Below, piece after piece: positions 1-7,000 of a stretch of DNA of 13,855 nucleotides (positions are counted from its first letter, which is position 1; each line of letters starts with the position of its first letter). The notes under the pieces were generated by a model. The model was not told the DNA's origin, made no database searches, and saw nothing but the letters and a program-made list of their open reading frames with translations. The position numbers and the translations under genes were made by a program. The stretch spans positions 1 to 13,855 of the forward strand of contig JAICHH010000036.1 of assembly GCA_025922715.1 (NCBI GenBank). Direction: 5' to 3'. Source of the DNA: Nitrososphaeraceae archaeon. GTDB lineage: Archaea; Thermoproteota; Nitrososphaeria; Nitrososphaerales; Nitrososphaeraceae.

Positions 1-136
1 AATATAAAATCAGACGATATAAAGTTATTGTAGTAAATTCATTTGATCTATTTAGCCAATTCTCTTATTTTATTTCCTACATATTTTTAAGTCATAATTT
101 AATTTTTTTGTATCGAGGCAGCGAATTATAATCATG

Positions 137-157
137 TTGTATTCTAATTGAATACAA
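137..157. repeat. Inverted repeat, 8-base arms
   Basis: TTGTATTC and GAATACAA are perfect reverse complements separated by the five bases TAATT. In RNA this would form a short hairpin. A shorter relative, GTATTTGAATAC, lies at 197-208. The site is about 140 bases past the stop of the mutase large subunit. It could be a 3' hairpin of that operon or a protein-binding site, or chance in AT-rich DNA. Confidence 0.4.
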
Positions 158-196
158 AGAAAATAAATAGAGTTCTTGTTTATACACGTTGATTCT

Positions 197-208
197 GTAT
201 TTGAATAC
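197..208. repeat. Perfect palindrome GTATTTGAATAC apart from its centre
   Basis: Five-base arms GTATT/AATAC flank a TG centre. The arms share the GTATT/AATAC core of the larger inverted repeat at 137-157, so the two may be copies of one motif. Function unknown; chance is possible. Confidence 0.3.
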
Positions 209-298
209 TATATAGAAATAATTATTGTTTTGTAATGCAAATTCTGCTTGTTAATATGTGAACGCGAGATCGTTAAAATATAGGCAATATAATTAAAA

Positions 299-1888
299 TT
301 AGAACGAGATTCGTGGCTCATACTTACCAAATACAGATTGAAAAGCGTCGCTAATTTCACCAAGGGTAACTCTATTTTTTACTGCATTTATTATATGAGG
401 CATTAGATTTTGATTGTCTTTTTCAGCATTCGTAGCCAAAAGTTCTATTGCATGATCAGCCTTGTTCTTATCTCTTTTCATTCTGAGCTCCTTTAATCTT
501 GCCACTTGTTTTTTTTCAATTTCGGGATCCATGACATTTAGTAATGGTTCGATATCATGCTGGTCTTGATATTTATTCACTCCAACTATAATCCTTTTTT
601 GTTCGTCTATTTCTTTTTTTAATGAGTATGCGTTCTGCCTTATTTCATCCTGGAAAAATCCTTTTTCAACAGCAGAAAGGGCTCCACACATTCTATCTAT
701 TCTTTTGAGGTATTTATCTACTTCATCTTCTATTTTATTAGTTAAAAATTCTATATAATAAGATCCACCTAATGGATCTACAGTTTTTGTTACTCCTGTC
801 TCTGTAGCTATCATTTGTTGTGTCCTCAACGCAATTTTTACTGATTCTTCAGTTGGCAATGCTAAGGCCTCATCCCTCGAATTTGTATGTAAAGATTGGC
901 AACCTCCTAAAACCGCGGCAAGAGCCTCCGTAGTAACTCGTACAATGTTATTGTCAACTTGTTGAGCAGTTAATGACTCTCCACTGGTTTGAACGTGAAA
1001 ACGTAAAGTTACTGATTTACTATCTTTAGCATGAAATCGTTCTTTCATTATCTTGGCATAGATTCTTCTCGCCGCTCTAAATTTAGCAATCTCTTCGAAA
1101 AATTCCATAGTACAACAGAAGAAAAATGAAAGACGAGGAGCGAAATCATCAATTTTAAGTCCTCTATCAAGACAAGTCTGTATATATTCAATTGCATCTG
1201 CAAACGTAAATGCTAGTTCCTGAGTAGCATTTGACCCAGCTTCTCTTATATGGTACCCTGAAATACTTATTGGATACCACTGAGGAACATATTCGGAACA
1301 ATACTGGATCATATCACCTATAAGGCGAAGCGATGGTTTTGGTGGGTATATATAAGTATTTCTAGCAATATATTCTTTCATAATATCGTTTTGAGTAGTT
1401 CCTCTTAAAGACCCAGAACTTACACCTTGTAAATCTGCGACTGTTATATATAATGACAATAGCGTTGCCGCAGTCGAATTGATTGTCATAGATGTACTAA
1501 CCTTATCTAATGGAATGGCAGCGAAACAAGCCATCATGTCTTCAATTGAACTAATTGCAACCCCTGTTCTTCCAACTTCACCCTCAGATTCTGGATTGTC
1601 AGAGTCCCTTCCAGTCTGAGTTGGTAAATCAAAAGCAAGAGATAACCCAGTCTGGCCATGATCCAAAAGAAACTTGAATCTATTATTAGTTTCCTCTGCA
1701 CTTCCAAACCCGCTATACTGCCTCATTGTCCAAAGGCGTTGGCGGTACATTGTATCATGAATCCCTCGCGTAAATGGATATTTCCCTGGCTTCTCATCTT
1801 TTACATTTTTCTTTGAAATATCGTTTCTATTGTAAACTTCTTTGACTAAAAATCCTGAATCAGTTTTAATTTCTATTTTTTTAGACAT
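299..1888 (-). CDS. mcmA1: Methylmalonyl-CoA mutase, large (catalytic) subunit
   Basis: This is the catalytic subunit of the B12-dependent mutase that interconverts (R)-methylmalonyl-CoA and succinyl-CoA. In ammonia-oxidising archaea this is a step of the 3-hydroxypropionate/4-hydroxybutyrate CO2-fixation cycle. The 529 residues cover the TIM-barrel domain only; the B12-binding domain is a separate gene (3047-3475). Active-site landmarks are present: Tyr58 in RQYSGF, Gln166 in TQNDI, Arg176 in ARNTYIYPP and His213 in GYH. They keep the same mutual spacing as Tyr89, Gln197, Arg207 and His244 of the Propionibacterium enzyme, with a constant offset of 31. The ATG start follows GGAGATGA by seven bases, a good archaeal Shine-Dalgarno sequence inside the 17-base gap after meaB, so the two genes form an operon. 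The related isobutyryl-CoA mutase family is an alternative, but the 3HP/4HB context favours methylmalonyl-CoA. Confidence 0.95.
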   Translation of the reverse strand: MSKKIEIKTDSGFLVKEVYNRNDISKKNVKDEKPGKYPFTRGIHDTMYRQRLWTMRQYSGFGSAEETNNRFKFLLDHGQTGLSLAFDLPTQTGRDSDNPESEGEVGRTGVAISSIEDMMACFAAIPLDKVSTSMTINSTAATLLSLYITVADLQGVSSGSLRGTTQNDIMKEYIARNTYIYPPKPSLRLIGDMIQYCSEYVPQWYPISISGYHIREAGSNATQELAFTFADAIEYIQTCLDRGLKIDDFAPRLSFFFCCTMEFFEEIAKFRAARRIYAKIMKERFHAKDSKSVTLRFHVQTSGESLTAQQVDNNIVRVTTEALAAVLGGCQSLHTNSRDEALALPTEESVKIALRTQQMIATETGVTKTVDPLGGSYYIEFLTNKIEDEVDKYLKRIDRMCGALSAVEKGFFQDEIRQNAYSLKKEIDEQKRIIVGVNKYQDQHDIEPLLNVMDPEIEKKQVARLKELRMKRDKNKADHAIELLATNAEKDNQNLMPHIINAVKNRVTLGEISDAFQSVFGKYEPRISF

Positions 1889-1905
1889 TTTATTTTCATC
1901 TCCTA
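1889..1905 (-). promoter_or_regulatory. Ribosome binding site of the mutase large subunit
   Basis: The whole 17-base gap between the meaB stop and the next ATG is occupied by AGGAGATGA plus a seven-base A/T spacer. It matches the archaeal consensus GGAGGTGA with one mismatch and fixes the start at 1888. Confidence 0.7.
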
Positions 1906-2868
1906 TTAATTTCTATTATTTTCTGTATAATTACTAAATGTATTATTTAAAAGATTAGAAGTCAGTATTTCTGCTGCTTGAAATGGATCCATTTTTTTGT
2001 TTTGTATTTTGTGAATAAAATTATGATAAGTGGGATTATCTTTCAACATTCTTAAGATTTTATCTTTAAGGATATTTAAAACCATATCTTTTAATTCTAT
2101 TTCTAATAATTGATGGTCCTTTTTCTTAAAATTGTCTAATTGCTCATTGAGCATATTATTGATTGTTTCTGCAACCTCTTTTGTCCCAGTACCAGTTTTT
2201 GCAGAACATTTGAGTATAATCGGCTTTCTTTCTGTTTCTCCAATAAAGTCCCTTATTGTATTATAAAGAGTATTTGCCCCCTCAAGATCTGCTTTATTTA
2301 CAATATATATATCCCCAATCTCAGTAACACCTGCTTTAACTGCTTGTACTCTATCTCCTGTATTTGGGGTAAAAACGACGAGTGTAAGGTTTACAACTTT
2401 AGAAACTTCTATTTCTAATTGACCAGCACCTACACTCTCAACTATTATTAAATCATAACCAGCAGCATCAAGAATCCTAATAATATTTCTCAATGATCTG
2501 GATATACCCCCAATAGCACCTCTGGAGGCAATACTTCTCATAAAGACATCCGATTTGTCCATTAAGTTTGATTGCATTCTAACTCGATCGCCTAAAATTG
2601 CTCCACCCGTTAGAGGGCTAGTAGGATCTACAGCAATTATTGCTATTTTATAACCAAATCTTTTAAATTCATCTATCAATTTACCAATTAGAGTACTCTT
2701 TCCTGAACCTCCCGGTCCAGTCAATCCAATAGTCATTGCTTTTCCTGTATTTTGAAAAATTTGGCTAATAATCTCTTGATACTTCCCTTCTTCATTATCA
2801 ATTAGAGAAATTGCTCTTGAAAGTGAACGTCTATCTCCTTTTAAAATTCCTTCAACTATTTTTAGCAA
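1906..2868 (-). CDS. meaB: MeaB/ArgK-type GTPase, mutase chaperone
   Basis: This is a G3E-family GTPase that loads and protects the B12 cofactor of methylmalonyl-CoA mutase. The 320 residues show the P-loop GPGGSGKST (51-59), the Mg-binding DPTS (81-84), the switch segment ESVGAGQLE (144-152), NKAD for guanine (191-194) and SAK (222-224). The C-terminal helices after residue 250 fit the dimerisation arm of the family. The start is TTG: an in-frame TGA lies four codons upstream, and the next Met is only at residue 45, inside the conserved fold. The N-terminal EGILKGDRRSLSRAISLI matches the family start. It is first gene of an operon with the mutase large subunit and divergent from the small subunit, which supports a dedicated role. 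Confidence 0.93.
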   Translation of the reverse strand: MLKIVEGILKGDRRSLSRAISLIDNEEGKYQEIISQIFQNTGKAMTIGLTGPGGSGKSTLIGKLIDEFKRFGYKIAIIAVDPTSPLTGGAILGDRVRMQSNLMDKSDVFMRSIASRGAIGGISRSLRNIIRILDAAGYDLIIVESVGAGQLEIEVSKVVNLTLVVFTPNTGDRVQAVKAGVTEIGDIYIVNKADLEGANTLYNTIRDFIGETERKPIILKCSAKTGTGTKEVAETINNMLNEQLDNFKKKDHQLLEIELKDMVLNILKDKILRMLKDNPTYHNFIHKIQNKKMDPFQAAEILTSNLLNNTFSNYTENNRN

Positions 2869-2900
2869 ATATCTTTCTCAAAATTTAAAGATACAATTAG

Positions 2901-2910
2901 TTATAAATAA
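2901..2910 (-). promoter_or_regulatory. TATA-like box for the meaB-mutase operon
   Basis: Read on the minus strand this is TTATTTATAA, centred about 37 bases from the TTG start of meaB. That would place transcription start roughly ten bases before the gene, giving a very short leader. Assigned by position and base content only. Confidence 0.45.
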
Positions 2911-2983
2911 TATTTTATCCTAAGATTTACATTCTCGAGGTCAATTAATATATAAAACTAAGTCTTTATTGCAAATATGTTAC

Positions 2984-3020
2984 TTTATAAATAATTCTGA
3001 AATAAGATAAAGATTTAAAA
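2984..3020 (+). promoter_or_regulatory. Promoter region of the mutase small subunit
   Basis: Two candidate TATA boxes precede the ATG at 3047. TTTATAAATA at 2984-2993 would give a leader of about 30 bases; TTTAAAA at 3014-3020 would give an almost leaderless transcript. No Shine-Dalgarno sequence lies before the ATG, which slightly favours the second. Confidence 0.4.
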
Positions 3021-3046
3021 TCCTATTTCATAATAATTACTATTAT

Positions 3047-3475
3047 ATGACGGTTAGCCAGAGTCAGGAAGTCAAACGCACCAGGGTTTTGGTTGCTAAA
3101 TTGGGTTTAGACGGTCATGACCGAGGAGCGTTGGTTATTTGTAGAGCCTTAAGAGATGCAGGTATGGAAGTAATCTATTCTGGATTATTTTGTACTCCTG
3201 AACAGGTTGCAAAAACTGCAATTGACGAAGATGTTGATGTTATTGCAATGAGTTTACTCAATGGCGCCCATCTAACACTATTTCCAAAGGTGGCAAAATT
3301 ACTAAAAGAACAAGGTATTGATGATATCTTGATTATTGGTGGGGGTGTGATACCGACAAAGGATAAAAAGATACTAGAAAAGGAAGGAATAACAGGAAAC
3401 TTTGGTCCTGGAACACCACTTGAATTAATTATCAATCATATAAATTCAAACATAAAGAAAAAAAGAGAAATATAA
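3047..3475 (+). CDS. mcmA2: Methylmalonyl-CoA mutase, small (B12-binding) subunit
   Basis: This cobalamin-binding subunit pairs with the large subunit encoded at 299-1888. The 142 residues form one B12-binding Rossmann-like domain with the signature DGHDRG (22-27), in which His24 is the lower axial cobalt ligand. Ser69-Leu-Leu71 and the glycine run at 98-100 complete the D-x-H-x-x-G / S-x-L / G-G pattern at normal spacing. The length is typical for a free-standing subunit. The ATG start is preceded by an A/T-rich stretch without a ribosome-binding site. It is transcribed away from meaB and the large subunit across a 178-base region, so stoichiometry must be balanced between two promoters. No epimerase gene is in this window. 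Confidence 0.95.
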   Translation: MTVSQSQEVKRTRVLVAKLGLDGHDRGALVICRALRDAGMEVIYSGLFCTPEQVAKTAIDEDVDVIAMSLLNGAHLTLFPKVAKLLKEQGIDDILIIGGGVIPTKDKKILEKEGITGNFGPGTPLELIINHINSNIKKKREI

Positions 3476-3541
3476 AAAATATCAAACAAGTAAAAATTTT
3501 TAATATAACTATGCTAAGTGTAAATCATAATAATAAATCAT

Positions 3542-3553
3542 AAAAAAAAAGGG
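3542..3553 (-). terminator. Poly-T terminator of the SPFH gene
   Basis: On the minus strand the sequence reads CCC followed by nine T residues, about 40 bases past the SPFH stop codon. Archaeal transcription ends at such T-runs. It lies in the convergent spacer with the mutase small subunit. Confidence 0.55.
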
Positions 3554-3577
3554 ATTTGAATTGTCTTTAACTTGTAC

Positions 3578-3583
3578 TTTTTT
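3578..3583 (+). terminator. T-run, probable terminator of the mutase small subunit
   Basis: Six T residues on the plus strand about 100 bases past the stop codon, following a shorter TTTTT at 3497-3501. With the opposing nine-base run nearby, this spacer probably terminates both convergent genes. Confidence 0.4.
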
Positions 3584-3592
3584 ATGTTATAA

Positions 3593-4681
3593 TCAGCCCA
3601 CTCCAGTTGAGTTTGAACCACTTCTAGAGGTTGGAATTTCTATAAAAGGAGTTGCACCTTGTCCTCCTCCACCAAGAACTAAAGGCAATTGGCCATCCCA
3701 TCTCTGGGCTTTGAGCCATTCTAAATATGTAGGACTTTCCTTCAGCTGCTGATCTATAATATTTATAGCTGCAGATTCACCTTCAGCCTTTAATACATTT
3801 GCTTGTTTAAGACCAGTAGCTTGTGCTATTGCTGCTCTTTGCTCTCCGATTGCTTTGGCCTCAGTTTGATTAGCTTCGATTTGGATTCGGAGCAATTCAT
3901 TTTGTGCCTGCAACGCCCTCTGTTGAGCCTCCACTTTAGCTTCTATAGCTTTTGTGAACTGAGTTGAAAATCTAAATTCTGTAATTGACAAGGTTTCTAA
4001 TAAAATATTATAATTAGCTAGTCTTGCTTGTATTTGTTGCTCAATCTGATTCTTAACTGTCTCTCTTTTGGTAATCAATTCTTCTGCATTGAAACGCGCT
4101 GTAACCTGCTTTACAGACTCCTGTATTGCGGGTAGTATAACCCTATTATCATAGTCAAACCCCAATTGTCTATACAATAATTGGGCTGACTCAGGGCGTA
4201 TGTGAAAATTGAGGGCCACTTCTGTACTAACTTCTTGAAGGTCTTTTGAAGCAGAGGTAGAACTAACAACAACTTTTTGGGTTCTAACTTCTAGTGGTAT
4301 GACTTGATCTCGAAATGGAACTACAAAATGAAGACCTTCTTCAAGACTGGTAGCAGTATCGACTGCACCAAAGTGTAATAAAACACCTCTATGTCCTGCG
4401 TCAACGGTCTTGACACTTGCAGTTATTAAAACTATTACAATAATCAAGCCAATTACAGCTGGTATTATTACTCGAAACAACGATTTGTTATACCCCGAAG
4501 ATGAATATGATTCTAACGGTTCTCCTTCAGGGGTGACTCCTCCACGAGAGTACTGTCTTCCAAAGCCACTAAATGGGCTTCTCTGCCCTACACCATATCG
4601 ACGTTTGTAGATTTGATAGGCGATATAGCCTATGATTATAATTGTAAAAACAATTCCAATAATCGCACTAATTTCAACCAT
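3593..4681 (-). CDS. SPFH/prohibitin-like (band 7) membrane protein
   Basis: This is a membrane scaffold protein of the stomatin/prohibitin/flotillin superfamily, thought to organise membrane microdomains and modulate membrane proteases; its substrate here is unknown. The 362 residues begin with a hydrophobic helix (about 5-24). A Gly/Ser/Tyr-rich linker follows, then a second hydrophobic helix (about 69-89). The SPFH domain starts near 90 with VDAGHRGVLLHFGAV. The segment from about 240 to 310 is rich in Gln, Ala and Glu and should form the family's coiled coil. The C-terminus carries WDGQLPLVLGGGG (328-340), a motif I remember from prohibitin-like prokaryotic members. The ATG start follows AAGGAG (4690-4695) by eight bases. 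It appears monocistronic, and no NfeD-type partner gene is adjacent. Confidence 0.9.
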   Translation of the reverse strand: MVEISAIIGIVFTIIIIGYIAYQIYKRRYGVGQRSPFSGFGRQYSRGGVTPEGEPLESYSSSGYNKSLFRVIIPAVIGLIIVIVLITASVKTVDAGHRGVLLHFGAVDTATSLEEGLHFVVPFRDQVIPLEVRTQKVVVSSTSASKDLQEVSTEVALNFHIRPESAQLLYRQLGFDYDNRVILPAIQESVKQVTARFNAEELITKRETVKNQIEQQIQARLANYNILLETLSITEFRFSTQFTKAIEAKVEAQQRALQAQNELLRIQIEANQTEAKAIGEQRAAIAQATGLKQANVLKAEGESAAINIIDQQLKESPTYLEWLKAQRWDGQLPLVLGGGGQGATPFIEIPTSRSGSNSTGVG

Positions 4682-4720
4682 TATTTTTTCTCCTTAGTAA
4701 GTATTATTTATTATTATTTA

Positions 4721-4730
4721 CTTATAAATT
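4721..4730 (-). promoter_or_regulatory. TATA-like box of the SPFH gene
   Basis: Minus strand AATTTATAAG, about 44 bases before the ATG. A start some 25 bases on would leave a leader just long enough to carry the AAGGAG ribosome-binding site. Confidence 0.5.
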
Positions 4731-4748
4731 AATACAAACAATTCTTCG

Positions 4749-4800
4749 TAAAAAACCAGCTCAAGGTAAGATAGCAATTGTAAAAATAAATAAATAAATT
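4749..4800 (-). terminator. T-rich termination stretch after ilvC
   Basis: Directly past the ilvC stop codon the minus strand reads ATTTATTTATTTATTTTT (a short ATTT repeat), followed about 30 bases later by GGTTTTTT. Both are plausible archaeal termination signals; no hairpin is obvious. Confidence 0.35.
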
Positions 4801-5799
4801 TTAACTATTAGTTTCTGACCACATCATCTTACGCATATCTTTACCAACTGTTTCAATCTGATGATTTTCTATTTTTTGCATATATCCTTGGAATGCATTT
4901 TTCCCTTCTTTTTTATAACTAGTTAACCATTCATGTGCAAATTGTCCAGATTGTATTTCAGATAACACTTCTTTCATCTTTGATTTGGCAGATTCATCTA
5001 TTACTCGTGGGCCTCTCGTTAATCCTCCAAATCTAGCCGTTTCACTGACCCTGTTGTACATACCGGTGAGTCCATATTTCTGAATCAGATCTACTATTAA
5101 TTTCATTTCATGTAAACATTCGAAATATGCTACTTCTGGTTGATATCCAGCTTCGACAAGGGTTTCGAATGCTTTCATTATAAGAGAGTGAGCTCCTCCG
5201 CAAAGGTCAACTTGTTCTCCAAACCAATCTGTCTCAACTTCTTCCTTAAAATTAGTCTCTATTACACCTGGACGCGTACTTCCTATTCCTTTTGCTAAAG
5301 CAAGAACTCGATTTAAAGCCGTACCAGTATGATCTTTATAAACTGCCACTAGGGAAGGAGTACCAAATCCCTCTTGAAAAAGTTCTCGAACTCTTTGTCC
5401 TGGCCCTTTTGGAGCAACCATAATAACATCAACATTGGTTGGAGGTTCTATCCATTTCCAGTGAATGGAAGCACCATGAGAAAAACAAAGCGCTTTATTT
5501 TCTGTTACATAGGGACTGATTTCATTTTGATATGCATCGGCTTGTTCCATATCTGGAATTAGTATATGTATTATGTCGGCAATTCTCGCTGCGTCTCTTA
5601 CTTCCATAACATTTTGTCCATCCGCTTCTGCAATTTTCCATGAATTACCCTCTTTACGTAATCCTACAACAACATCAAGTCCAGAATCTTTAAGGTTATT
5701 AGCTTGAGCTTTTCCCTGAATTCCATATCCAATTACTGCAATTATTTGATTCTTAATAGTATCAAGTGTTACATCATTATCGCCCCACTTTTTAACCAT
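4801..5799 (-). CDS. ilvC: Ketol-acid reductoisomerase (class I)
   Basis: IlvC converts 2-acetolactate and 2-aceto-2-hydroxybutyrate to the dihydroxy acids leading to valine, leucine and isoleucine, using Mg2+ and NAD(P)H. The 332 residues match the short class I form. The N-terminal Rossmann domain has GYGIQGKA (24-31). In the cofactor loop GLRKEGNSW (46-54), Arg48 and Ser53 are the kind of residues that bind the NADPH phosphate. FSHGASIHW (106-114) carries the catalytic-loop His. The knotted C-terminal domain has the metal ligands Asp191 and Glu195 (ETDWFGEQ) and Glu227 and Glu231 (ECLHEMK), plus Ser252 in SETA. A TTTATAAA box centred about 24 bases before the ATG, with no ribosome-binding site, points to a leaderless transcript. 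No other branched-chain pathway genes are adjacent. Confidence 0.96.
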   Translation of the reverse strand: MVKKWGDNDVTLDTIKNQIIAVIGYGIQGKAQANNLKDSGLDVVVGLRKEGNSWKIAEADGQNVMEVRDAARIADIIHILIPDMEQADAYQNEISPYVTENKALCFSHGASIHWKWIEPPTNVDVIMVAPKGPGQRVRELFQEGFGTPSLVAVYKDHTGTALNRVLALAKGIGSTRPGVIETNFKEEVETDWFGEQVDLCGGAHSLIMKAFETLVEAGYQPEVAYFECLHEMKLIVDLIQKYGLTGMYNRVSETARFGGLTRGPRVIDESAKSKMKEVLSEIQSGQFAHEWLTSYKKEGKNAFQGYMQKIENHQIETVGKDMRKMMWSETNS

Positions 5800-5819
5800 A
5801 AAAAGATATAAAATGAGGC

Positions 5820-5827
5820 TTTATAAA
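5820..5827 (-). promoter_or_regulatory. TATA box of ilvC, probably leaderless
   Basis: TTTATAAA centred about 24 bases upstream of the ilvC ATG. This is the distance at which archaeal transcription would start at or next to the start codon. There is no Shine-Dalgarno sequence between box and gene, consistent with leaderless translation. Confidence 0.6.
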
Positions 5828-6307
5828 TAATAACTGCTCTTGAACTTTAAGTTGGCTCATCCTCCCGCTTTGATTATAATGGGGTTAGTTCGCGATATAA
5901 TGTAATTAAGAAACCAGAACTTCAAAACTAAAGGATGTGCTAAAATAGATTTTAACGACTCTGCGAGATAAGTTGGATATAATAACAGCCACATAGAAAA
6001 TATCGGTGCCTTGAATATAATAGGTATAAAGGCATCATTCAAAATAATTAAATATATAATTATAATTTTTTTGTAAAAATGTTTTAAAAGGATTTTAATT
6101 AGAGTTCTTATAGTCTTAAGAAATGTGAATCTAATTACTTTTTATTAGTTCATTTAGTATACTACATATAACGGATAGAGAAGACTATACAAGATAAAGA
6201 ATGGGACGGGTATAATTATCTAAAGATATGGACATAAAATATGTTTTATTCCATCGTTAAAAATAAGATTTCCATTTAAATTATAGAACGATAATGAAAA
6301 ATTAACA
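5828..6307. other. Long spacer between ilvC and the nadM unit
   Basis: About 480 bases without a supported gene. A minus-strand frame at 5857-6042 codes for 61 mostly hydrophobic residues (start region MNDAFIPII), but it has no ribosome-binding site and no motif. A ten-base palindrome, TAGTATACTA, lies at 6155-6164. No tRNA-like fold was found by eye. Confidence 0.4.
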
Positions 6308-6452
6308 CTAAATCATTGTTATTTTAAAGCATTTTAAGCATCGAATTTTAATAAATTCACTAGAGGAATTTTTCTCAATAACTTTGAATTTCGTACAACC
6401 ACATTTGCTACAAACAGGACATTCTCTTTTATTTTGCAGAGATTCTCACCAT
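6308..6452 (-). pseudogene. Zinc-ribbon reading frame overlapping the nadM stop, one base out of frame with its ATG
   Basis: Directly after the nadM TGA, the same frame continues for 45 codons to a TAG at 6308-6310. It encodes ECPVCSKCGCTKF, a hydrophilic stretch, then IRCLKCFKI: a C-x2-C-x2-C-x-C plus C-x2-C pattern typical of a small zinc ribbon. The frame has no ATG, GTG or TTG after the TGA. An ATG at 6450-6452 overlaps the nadM stop (ATGGTGA) in the usual way for coupled genes, but its frame hits TAA after seven codons. Removing one A from the run at 6432-6435 would join the two frames into a 47-residue protein beginning MVRISANKRECPVC. It may be a recent frameshift, a sequencing error in a homopolymer, a slippage site, or a readthrough tail of NadM. 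Confidence 0.4.
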
Positions 6453-6994
6453 TGTTGTGGATGGGTGTCTGACTTTGATAAGATTCTTATTCGTTCAACT
6501 CCTTCTATATTCATTATTATTTCTTTGACCGGATTTGGAACTAAATCCTCCCATTTTTTATGGTCTACTATTAATTTGCGAATATTTTCTCCATTGAATC
6601 TGAATTTATTTTTAAAGGTAGGTTCTTTTACGACTATTTCTTTCTTTGATAAATAACGTACATATTCATTTCCTGAATATAAAATATCAAATTTTGGAAC
6701 CATTGATTTTAAATATTGAAACCAACATGCATTATTCTCAAAATTTTCTAAAGGGATTATAAAAATTCTACTACGATCAAACGTTTGAAATGAAAGTGAA
6801 GCATGAATCATTTCTATGCGTTCTCCTGCAGTAAATGGATCTTTTACTAAGTAATTAAATTGTGCGCTTCCTATAACTACTATCAATTCTTCACATTCAT
6901 CCATTATCTGGCGAATAAGTTCTAAATGGCCATTATGAAAAGGCTGAAATCTCCCAATAACTAATCCTCTTTTATATTTAATCATTTTATTCAT
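6446..6994 (-). CDS. nadM: Nicotinamide-nucleotide adenylyltransferase, archaeal type
   Basis: NadM joins nicotinamide mononucleotide and ATP to give NAD and pyrophosphate. The 182 residues form one nucleotidyltransferase Rossmann domain. GRFQPFHNGH (14-23) holds the T/HxGH ATP-binding motif. DPFTAGERIEMI lies near 52-63, and FNGENIR near 133-139 takes the place of the family's second ATP-binding motif, SGTEIR. Length is normal for archaeal NadM. The first ATG is six bases after the metG stop, and a second in-frame ATG follows three codons later, so either could be used. There is no strong Shine-Dalgarno sequence, though TTGATC could pair with the extended 16S tail. It is the second gene of the metG-nadM unit. 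The stop codon is followed in frame by a zinc-ribbon sequence, described separately. Confidence 0.95.
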   Translation of the reverse strand: MNKMIKYKRGLVIGRFQPFHNGHLELIRQIMDECEELIVVIGSAQFNYLVKDPFTAGERIEMIHASLSFQTFDRSRIFIIPLENFENNACWFQYLKSMVPKFDILYSGNEYVRYLSKKEIVVKEPTFKNKFRFNGENIRKLIVDHKKWEDLVPNPVKEIIMNIEGVERIRILSKSDTHPQQW

Positions 6995-7000
6995 AAAAGA

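Larger units (their letters stand above)
1..298. other. Spacer downstream of the mutase operon, no gene seen
   Basis: No convincing coding region is visible here. One plus-strand frame stays open from the left edge to about position 128, but it has no recognisable motif and reads like translated AT-rich spacer. Two related inverted repeats built on GTATT/AATAC lie inside and are listed separately. Transcripts of the minus-strand operon must end in this stretch, but no single strong T-run marks the point. Confidence 0.5.

Noticed and set aside
1..128. Plus-strand frame open from the left edge
   Set aside because: About 42 codons rich in Phe, Tyr, Ile and Ser with no motif; too short to support as the end of a gene.
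3547..3561. TTCAAATCCC on the minus strand, resembling a tRNA T-loop
   Set aside because: No complementary T-stem, anticodon stem or acceptor stem could be built around it; it is next to a terminator T-run.
2140..3752. Open frames opposite meaB, the mutase small subunit and the SPFH gene
   Set aside because: They lie antisense to genes with clear motifs and have no family features of their own.
5857..6042. A 61-residue minus-strand frame between ilvC and nadM
   Set aside because: No ribosome-binding site, no motif, and a hydrophobic composition typical of translated A/T-rich spacer DNA.
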